DNA from: Papio anubis
Lineage: Eukaryota > Chordata > Mammalia > Primates > Cercopithecidae
Reading direction: 5' to 3'
DNA: 64,000 nucleotides
Assembly: GCF_008728515.1 (NCBI RefSeq)
Contig: NC_044985.1
Span: forward strand, 631,510-695,509
Shown here in pieces: positions 55,886 through 64,000 of this stretch; within the stretch, counting starts at the first letter, position 1, and every line of letters begins with the position of its first letter. The position numbers and the translations under genes are program-made. The notes under the pieces were generated by a model that ran no database searches, was not told the origin of the DNA, and saw only the letters and a list, made by a program, of their open reading frames with translations.

Positions 55886-58879
55886 TCCATCCATGATAGG
55901 TAACCAGGGTGTTTTTGTAGACAAGTTTATAATTCATGTCCTGAAAGGAATGAGGACCCCCCTACCGGCCGGGGCAAGTTGAGCAGATGGCAGAAAGAGG
56001 GAAGAGTGAAAGGTGGTGGGGAAGTGCTGCTGGGGTGTGCTACTCTGGCACCAGAACCCTCTCACCATTAGCCACATGAGGCAGACCAAACTCAAAGTCA
56101 CATAGCCAGGGAACCCTGCCTGACTCTTCCAGCTACTGCAGAAAAATGGGTAGAGACCTTAGGTTCTTGGTTTGCTAATGCTCTCTGAGTATCTGGGACA
56201 ATATCTACCCTTCAGCACTTTGCTCAGGGCAGTCATGGAACCTGATGTCTTGTGAAACAAGATTGCCAACTTGTCTGCATTCCGTGAGACAGAACATCCA
56301 CATACAAGCTACATGAAGTGGGTTGATCACTCACAGATAGGCAGCAATGGATAACAGAAGCCTAGGATTTGTGACAAGGGCCCTCCAAGGCTCAGGAAAA
56401 TTGCTCAGATGGAGCCTTGTCTGCTTGTTCCCCACCTGCACCACAGCTGAGGGACCCTGGAAAGCAGCCTATCCTGGGTTTTATACTTTAAGGAAATGGG
56501 ACTCACTGGGCTGAAGCATAGCAGGACATTGTGTTCTAGGAGAAATGGGGACAGAGCCTGCACTGTCCCAGCCAGGATATCCTCATCTCAGGACGCTGCA
56601 TTCTCAGCACATTCTACAGTTATTCTTGAGAACTACAAGTGATGAAGAGGGTTTGTTCAAAGGCTATTCAGTGACACTGTGCCACAGCGTCAACGGACAG
56701 AGGACCTGCATATAACCAGATGTGCGGATTTATCCTCTCGATAGATGCCAAAGGGCTCTCTAAATTATAGTATTCTGCGGCTGTGAGAGGCTACTGGACA
56801 GCTGGCTCTTCACAGGTGAGGAGAGGAGAGCAAAGAACTGAAGCAGCGTTGGGTTGTGATGCATGTTCTGACTTCCAGCCAGTGTGAGTCCTTCCCGAGG
56901 GTCCCCTGGAGGATGCATGCACCGGGGGACTGGCAGGGCTGAGGAGCTGCTACAGCCAGCAGCCTGATGCCACTGCTGACTCATTCCTCCTTGAGGTGAC
57001 CCGTGGCTCCCCACAACACAGACACTGGGCCTGAGCCCCATCACTGACTGGACCATCGACTGACTCCCTGAAGAAGGCCTTGGCAGGTGGCGTTATCTGA
57101 TTTGGTTCATGAGTCTGTCTTTAAATTCACTCCCACAACTAAACTGAGAGTGCTGTGATGGGAAAAGCCAGCTTTAGTGCTGTCTGCTGCTAAGTATGTT
57201 TTTAGGTCACTTGCTCTCCATGGAAAGATAGAATTCTACCCCAGTGCTAAAGATATACTGTTTGGATATACTTAAATAAATTTGCAGATCTCTTATGTTG
57301 TAAATATTTTATAACTCAACAGTTGTTTTGGCCCAGCAAGCCACTTTATGAGTCTTTCTTGTTGTAACTGCTCTTGTTTTAGCTCTTATGTCCAACTTTA
57401 AAAGCAGGTAATATGAATCCTTTGTACCTCAATAGTCATTTCAGTGGAGCTCCATCCTTAGATATCTGATGCCCGGGTTGCTAAGTATCCGAAGTGTAGA
57501 AAGGTTGACTCATAGATGATAAATAGATAATAAACAGGTATTGATTTAAACTGTGGTGATTATAAAGATTTATTGCTCTAAGAAGCATATATTGACTATA
57601 AAAAGTAAGGTCAAAATTTGACATTGAATTAGCAATAAATATTGATATATACCAAAGCAGAAAAGCAGTAGATGTAAATAATGCTCACTGCATGTTGAAT
57701 CTAAAAATGAATCATTTGCACTCCAACCTCAGGTTCCCAAGACACACATACAGCAGATTCGTTAAAACGTAGGAAAGAAAGTGCCTTGATGCAAAGCCTT
57801 TCAGACAAATGTCATCTGTGTCCGCTACCGTGATGACATTAGGATAACTTCTAAAGTATGAATATTCCTGTTGCCACACCAGTGCAGCTGGTCCCAGCTT
57901 GATTTCATGCCAGGCACTGAGTCAATTGTAAAATAACATTGTGCAAGAGACCACACTTACTCTAGCTCGCTAGAGGAGATACTGCCACTCTCCACCCAGG
58001 GGAGAAACCCATTGGGTGTTGTTCACAAACAGCACTTTCAGAACATAAAAGTGTATGTGCATAGACCAAGCATCTGGATGGAAAGCAAGAAATATGGTCA
58101 GCAAAGTTCTGCCATCTGAATTTTCCTTTTCATTCAGATGTTGTCATGACTTGGGTCATGTCTAGATCATAGCATCTAGAACACTTCATCTAATCATACA
58201 CCGATTTCTCTACCATCTCTGTGCCTTTCTGCCTCTCTTAGCATGGTGCTAGCTGCACTTCTGAGGCCCACTGAGAGGATGACTGAGCACAAAAACTTGC
58301 CAGAGTCTAGTTTTGGGGCCACAACAGTTGACCCTGGTGTCTACAGATACATTTCAGCAAGCTATTAAACTATTGAAATGTTATGAAACTTGCAATTATA
58401 TTTATATGCTATGTAATTCTCCTTAGAGAGAGGCTCTGGATACATTCTAAAGAGATCTGTGGCCTGAAGGAGGGTGAGAACTTATAAAGAAACATGTGAA
58501 TTAAAATGGAAGAAAGGGACAAATGGAAGCATATCTGGGGTAAGAAAGAGGTTTCCTATTTTTTCTCATAAAAGCATTCTCGGGGACCTCTGGTGCAGCT
58601 GCAGCAGGAACCCATATTTAAACCCACATCATTTGGTACCTGGAAGTGGAGTGCTTGCCCCTCTTCTCCTGGTTCAATCCTGCCCTTGTGGAAAATCCCA
58701 GCTCAATCAACACCCTACATTCAGTGCAGTTTACCCTCTCCTCCCTTCCCGCCTCACCCTGCAGTTCTCTCCAGGCTTCACCTCAGGCTCTCCCTTCAGC
58801 TGGGATGCTGCAGGCCCCACCCAGTCATAGCAGGACAATAGCATCTTGTCTTTCAAAGTCTCGGTTGGAGCCGCACTTC
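55886..58879. other. Mostly non-repetitive interval
   Basis: No recognisable gene. Open frames of up to 118 codons (58474-58830) overlap in all three plus frames, as expected for C-rich sequence, and none shows a known domain. No RNA gene or tandem repeat is seen. Confidence 0.5.
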
Positions 58880-59075
58880 ATTTGGGAACCCTCTGATTAC
58901 CCTCGGTTGGCTTCTCCACCATGATCCTTGTCATCTGTGTTCATTTCTCTGACCGTTCTGACCACGCTGTTTTAGAAGCACCGGCTTTGTCTTTCTCCCT
59001 CGCGCGACTGTGCCCTCCTTGAAGGCAGCAAGCATGGCTTTCATCCTCATGTCCCCAGCCCCCAGGGGCAGAGTC
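58880..59075 (+). mobile_element. Probable L2 LINE 3' region
   Basis: Degenerate L2 text: accctctgattaccctcggt (58888), gtgccctccttgaaggcagc (59009), tcctcatgtccccagccccc (59043). Recognised by eye only. Confidence 0.5.
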
Positions 59076-59869
59076 TCACTCCGCAGAGAAGCTCAGGAGA
59101 TTGAGCCACAGGAGCTGTCCACAGCTGCTGGGACTCCGCCTGCTCCAAGCAGCTGTGCAGGAGTCACTGTCTGCGCTGCAGCCCTGGGTACCCAGCCCCC
59201 ACGGGGTTTCGGGGTGCTGTGTGGTTGATCACGGCACCCTAGGCGGATGGGAAGTTACTTGGAAACAGAGCCTGCTTTCATGCTTTCTAACTCACAAAAA
59301 AACCCAGCCCATATAATTCCTTGTGAATGCCTGTGAGGGTCAGGGCAGGGCCCAGATGGACATCGGTCAAGGGGAGTTGAGCCCCTCCAGTGTTTGCCAC
59401 GTCTCCAGGAGGAGACACTGGCTCTGAGTCTTCACGGAGATGGGATTAAGAAAGAAAACTGAAATTTTGGGAAAGAAATGCTTGAGTTTTAATGCCAGCC
59501 ATCAAGGATTTAAATGGTCTTTTACTGTCAAGCACATCAGGATTGCAAAAGTGGATCAGGAAAGGGATCCTGCCACAACCAGTAGATCCAGCCAGGGAAA
59601 TGCCCTCCTTCCCCAGCCTGAGACTCCTCTCCCTCACTCAGACACAGGCCTGGGGTGACCTGTGAGGGAAATCTCATCACAACATGTGCCTGGGAAGGGG
59701 ACTTTGTCTCTACTCCTCAGAGACTGCATTCCCGTCACCGAGAGGCAACAGGCAGCCAGGCTGGGGAAGCTTCTTCATTCTCTCAAGCAGCACAAGCAGG
59801 AAACAGTGAGACCTCCAGTGAGAAATGTAACTGCAATACATCATTAGAGGACATCTACATAGTTGGAGA
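59076..59869. other. Non-repetitive interval
   Basis: No recognised feature. Several short frames up to 81 codons are present without recognisable domains. Confidence 0.45.
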
Positions 59870-61544
59870 AGCAGTCTATATTCATGGATCGGAAGACTAG
59901 TGCTGTTTAGTTGGCAGTGCTTCCCAATTGACCTACAGATTCAAGGCAGTCCCCATGAGAATCTCAGGTCACTTCCTTATAGAAATTGAGAAGCTGATTC
60001 TAAAGTTTATATGGACTTGCAAGGGACCCAGAAGAGACAAAGTACTCTTGAAACAGAATAATAAGGTAGGCGTACTCATACTTCCTGATTTCACAACTCA
60101 CTACAAAGCAACAGAAATCAAAACGATACGATCCTGGCATTAAGAAGACACAGAGATCAGTGCAATGTCTTGGAGAGAGTCCAGAAATAAATCCACACAT
60201 TTAATAGTCAACTGATTTTTGACAATAGTGTCAAGACCATTCAGTGAGTAAAGAATAATCTTTTCAACAAATGGTACTGGGACAAATGTATGCAGCCATA
60301 TGCAAAAGAATGAAGTTGAACCCTTACTTCACTCAATTTAAAAGTTAACTTTAAATGGAGCAAACACCTAAATATAAAAAGTAAAACTATAGAAATCTTG
60401 GAAGAAAAAAATAGGATTAAATCTTCATGATCTTGAATGTGGCAAAGGATTCTTAGATGTGATATCAAGAGTACAAGCAATAAAAAAATTATACTTTGTC
60501 ACAATTAAAAACTTTTGTGCTCCAAAGGAAATTATAAAGAAAATGAAAAGACAAAACACAGAATGGAAAAAAATCTGCAAATCACATATCTAAAGAGGGA
60601 CTTATATCCAGAACAGATAAAGAGCTCTTCAGTTCTTTATTACTGAACTTTCAGTTCAGTTCTTAGTAATAAAGCAACAAATAATTTAATTAAGGAATGG
60701 GCAAAGGATCTGAGGAGACTTTTCTCCAGGGAATATGTACCCATGACCAATGAGCACATGAGAAGATGCTCAGCCTCATTAGTCATCAGAGAAATGAACA
60801 TAAAAAAAAAAATCACAGTGAGATACCACTTTACCCCTACTGGCATGACTAGAACAAAAAAATTAGATAGTAATAAGTGTTGGTGATGATGTGGAAAAAT
60901 CAGAACCCTCATATCCTGCTAGTAGGAAGACAAAAATTGTGCAGCCTACTTGGAAAACAGCTGGGCAATTCCTTAAATGCAAGCATAGAATTACCATGGA
61001 GCCCAGCAAATCTACTTTTAGGTGTATGTCCAACAGAAAGGAAACATGTTCACATAACACCTCGTACATGACTGTTCATAGTGGCATTACTCACAATAGC
61101 TAAAGGTTGGAAGCAACCCAAATGTCCATCAACTGATGAATGAAGAGAGAAAATTTGGTATATTCATACAATGGAATATTATTTGTCCATAAAAAGGAAT
61201 GCAACTCTGATACAAACTACATGAATGAAACTTGAAACATGCTAAATGGAAAAAACCAGTCACCAGAGACAACATATTTAGTATTCTATTTATACAAAAT
61301 GTGCAGAACAGGGAAATATACAGGGACAGCTAATAGACTAGTGGTTGCACAGGGCTGGGGGTGAGGTGCAGACCACCTGAGGAGGCGACAGCTAAAAGCA
61401 CAGGGTTTTGATGAAAATATTCTGTAATTGCCTGGGGTGATGATTGCACTCATCTGTGAGTATGTTAGAAACCACTGAATTATACAATTTAAATAGGTAA
61501 GTTGTGTGGTATGTGAATCATAATTCAAAATAACTGTTAAAAAG
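59870..61544 (+). mobile_element. 5'-truncated L1M (ORF2 C-terminus and 3' UTR)
   Basis: Plus-strand L1 from attcatggatcggaagacta (59879) through aaatggtactgggacaaatg (60270), ggaatgggcaaaggatctga (60694) and taaaggttggaagcaaccca (61100). The 3' UTR ends caaaataactgttaaaaag. A local templated inverted repeat at 60635-60674 is unusual. No intact frame remains. Confidence 0.87.
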
Positions 61545-61555
61545 AGGATGGGAAG

Positions 61556-61844
61556 CCAGGTGCGGTGGCTCACGCCTGTAATCCCAGCACTTTGGGAGGC
61601 CGAGGCAGGTGGATCACGAAGTTAGGAGATCGAGACCACAGTGAAACCCGGTCTCTACTAAAAACACACAAAAAAATTAGCCGGGCGTAGTGGTGGGTGC
61701 CTGTACTCCCAGCTACTCAGGAGGCTGAGGCAGGAGAATGGCGTGAACCCGGGAGGTGGAGCTTGCAGTGAGCCGAGATTGCGCCACTGCACTCTAGCCT
61801 GGGCAATAGAGCGAGACTCTGTCTCAAAAAAAAAAAAAAAAAAA
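61556..61844 (+). mobile_element. AluY element
   Basis: Plus-strand AluY at the 3' end of the L1M, flanked by a perfect 11-bp duplication aggatgggaag at 61545-61555 and 61845-61855. A small deletion removes tcctggctaac-type text in the left arm (gagaccacagtgaaaccc). Confidence 0.96.
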
Positions 61845-61855
61845 AGGATGGGAAG

Positions 61856-63689
61856 TCCAGAAAGTTCCAAATTATCCAGCCTGATTGCAGCACAGGCTGC
61901 CGTGGCTGATGCAGAGCACACAGCTGGAGAGAGGGAGGGCCCTGCCAGATAGGGAGTTGGGACAACATTCCCAGGTCGGTGGGAGCCGGGGCAAGCTTTA
62001 GGCTCTAGAATGTTGGAATGGCAGATTTCAGTGGAGATGGGAGGAAGAATGGGCAGGGTGATCCGCTGTTTCATGGTCAACTGCATTTCCAGTCCCAAAA
62101 AGATTTCTTGCCCTGTAAATGTGCTACTTTCTTTCTCCCTGCCCCTACTTATCTCAGCTGGTGATGCCATTGTTCCACCTCCCAGCTCACAGTCCTGGCT
62201 TTTTCACTGATCCTGCTAAATATGAACTCCTACATGTGGCATTACTTCATCCATTTATGTTTTCTCAAGAAAAAAGCAATGATTATTTGATGCTTCAGTG
62301 TGGCAGACAGGCAGGATTATCCTGACTGTTGACTCTTTACCCTGCCTGCTGACTTCCAGTAATAAAGCAAATATTCCCCTCAGCTCCGGCCTCTTTTCTC
62401 TATGAGCTGGGGGTGCAAGTTTGGGCAGCCTGGGAAATAGCAACCATCCCTTTCATGAACCTTTTTACAAAAAGAATCTTTTGGTGTCTTTTTAATTAAA
62501 TGAAGAATTCCACTGTTCTTGGTAGGACTAGAAAAACATCACAAAAACTCAATGTACTAGAAGATCGGCTAAAATTGCAAAGCACTTACAAATAACTTAG
62601 GATGTGGTGGCCCAATGAGCAAGGAGTAACAGTAAATATGTGGACCACTGAACCCCGAGGCTGACTCTTCGCTGGCTTCTGCCCCGTGCTTGCTGCCTTG
62701 GATGTGGTGTAAACCCATGCTGTTCCCACCCAGCATTTCCAAAACGATACCGGACTTCCTGGAGCAACAGGGTAGAGTTCTTTTGAGTAAAGGGAAAGGA
62801 ATGGAAGCTGGCTCAAATAACCTGCAGAAGAAAGAGGGTGAAAAACTACCAAGACTAAGGGACTTGCAGCTAGTTACCCTGCAGTGGGGCTGCTATCGGT
62901 GACTGTGGGGTTTGTGCTCTGGCCTCTGTGGAATAGCAGGTTTCCCCCAGGCACTTCTGGCATTGGAGCGTTGCATTGGCCACTCCACTTTTTACTCATC
63001 CCATCACCCCACCTCCCCTGTCAATCAAGGGTGTGACCTTGACTTGGACGCCTGTGTGTCTCCCTGCCAGTTTTCCCAGGCTGTGATTAAGACTGCAGTT
63101 CTGGGTCACCTGTATACCCAGGGTGGGTCCTGGTAAGGACTCATCCCACCTTCAAGAGCCCAGAAGAAATATGCATGCAAAGAAATAAGTGAAACATAGC
63201 AAGGCGGCTGCTGCAACAGTGGCGCAGGTCCAGGCCATGATACAGACAAGTGTTAGAGCCACCTCCCAGGAAGGCTGCATGGAGGAGGTACCCTGAGGAG
63301 AGTCGAAACCCGACGAGCATATATGAACTTGCTGGGTAGACGGGGGCAGTAACCTCCTCAGGTAGACAGTGCTTAGGCCCTTTGGATGACTTCCTGCAGC
63401 CCTTAACACTGTCTCCCCTTCTGTCTGTACTCAAGAAAAATAAACCAACCTAAGTCATACTTTCATGTGACTCTTTTTTTTTCTTCCATGAGTCAAGAGA
63501 CTGTCAATAAATGATCTCTTCCTTCCTCGACATAAAGAACTAAAATGGTATTAATCAGATGCTTAGCAGCATAACTGATAAAGTTCCAAAGGTATCTAGG
63601 AGGAAGAGGGCAATAAAACGTTATGTTTGTAAAAGCAGAATGTCTTAGAGCTTTCAAAGGGTGTTGATAACTACTAATGCTTTCAATTC
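61856..63689. other. Non-repetitive interval
   Basis: No recognised gene or repeat. Frames up to 97 codons (minus, 63141-63434) overlap one another without recognisable domains. Confidence 0.5.
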
Positions 63690-63785
63690 TGAAAACTTAT
63701 CAGAAGTTGTCTGATATTATTATCCTTATTACACGGCTGGGCAAAGTAAAGTCTTAGGGAGATCATATGACTTCTAGGTCTTCCA
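63690..63785 (-). mobile_element. MIR SINE fragment
   Basis: Antisense MIR: atattattatccttattaca, ggctgggcaaagtaaagtct, gggagatcatatgacttcta. Confidence 0.65.
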
Positions 63786-63849
63786 GATTTGATGAACTGT
63801 AGATGGATAAGTGGGGTTACCTGGACACCTGGTCCAGTGCTTTCCTTTG

Positions 63850-63955
63850 GCAACAACAGAACGGGAGGAGTGGCTTAGTGGGAAGAGTGGGCAGTTCCAG
63901 GCTGGAGTCACGAAGCCTCGGTTTGATGAGAAATCCTACTTTGTACATACTGCTG
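63850..63955 (+). mobile_element. MIR SINE fragment
   Basis: Sense MIR 5' half: gtggcttagtgggaagagtg, ggctggagtcacgaagcctc, then atgagaaatcctactttgta. It lies in inverted arrangement to the MIR 65 bases upstream. Confidence 0.6.
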
Positions 63956-64000
63956 GGCTCTGAGAATCCAGGGATAGAGACCAAGGGTCTCAAGGACCTG

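Noticed and set aside
61658..62170. 170-codon minus-strand frame
   Set aside because: Its C-terminal half is antisense Alu (QARVQWRNLGSLQAPPPGFT), a very common artefact of Alu sequence; the rest is unremarkable.
1..64000. CRISPR arrays, bacterial operons, integrons or phage
   Set aside because: Composition is entirely primate-type (Alu, L1, MIR, MaLR). The only regular tandem arrays are a minisatellite and simple microsatellites.
1..64000. tRNA, rRNA or intact snRNA genes
   Set aside because: Only Alu Pol III boxes and a 35-base U2 fragment were found. No complete cloverleaf or snRNA was recognised, although a dedicated scan was not possible.

Overview
This is a primate nuclear genome window with no recognisable protein-coding gene of known family. 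Its content is typical of primates: many Alu elements, several generations of L1 in both orientations, a MaLR (MST-type) endogenous retrovirus, an MLT1 LTR, ancient MIR and L2 remnants, and one CpG island. The Alu at 929-1183 carries base changes that I associate with Old World monkey AluYR-type subfamilies (gagacgggc, aaaaaactagcc, cgaggtgg, gatccggcc). A cercopithecid such as macaque, baboon or vervet is therefore a better guess than human. That is an inference from one element.

Layout. 1-2.0 kb: minus-strand ancient L1 with a young Alu and a second L1 3' end. 2-5.6 kb: mostly non-repetitive, with L2 traces. 5.6-6.6 kb: 5'-truncated L1PA/PB, minus. 6.6-9.6 kb: mostly non-repetitive. 9.6-11.0 kb: L1M minus, interrupted by an Alu and an unassigned LTR-like insert. 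11.8-16.6 kb: L1M 3' UTR, then an L1 with an intact 5' end and 13-bp target-site duplications but most of ORF2 missing. 17-19 kb: Alus. 19-28.3 kb: a long minus-strand L1M into which a 5'-inverted L1, four Alus and an ERV-like LTR were inserted. 28.3-29.5 kb: CpG island with promoter motifs and a candidate spliced transcript on the plus strand. 30-33.6 kb: two oppositely oriented L1s. 33.6-36.4 kb: two-LTR MaLR provirus inside an L1 3' UTR. 36.4-36.7 kb: TA/CA-rich DNA with a U2 snRNA 5' fragment. 36.7-42.4 kb: L1, Alu and MLT1. 42.4-47.2 kb: long minus-strand L1 lacking its 3' end. 47-50.7 kb: mixed sequence with MIRs. 50.8-51.3 kb: 29-bp minisatellite. 51.5-54.7 kb: ancient HAL1/L1M. 55-59.9 kb: mostly non-repetitive. 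59.9-61.8 kb: L1M and AluY. 61.9-64 kb: non-repetitive with MIRs.

No operon or pathway can be described. The one region that looks functionally organised is the CpG island (about 28.26-29.47 kb). It has NRF1-, E-box-, ETS- and CRE-like motifs, followed by canonical splice sites at 29068/29069, 29155/29156 and 29388/29389, and a possible further acceptor at 29968. It could be the start of a lncRNA or of a gene whose remaining exons lie elsewhere. All repeat-family names are from pattern recognition, without a library search, and boundaries are accurate to about 10-30 bases unless a target-site duplication is stated.
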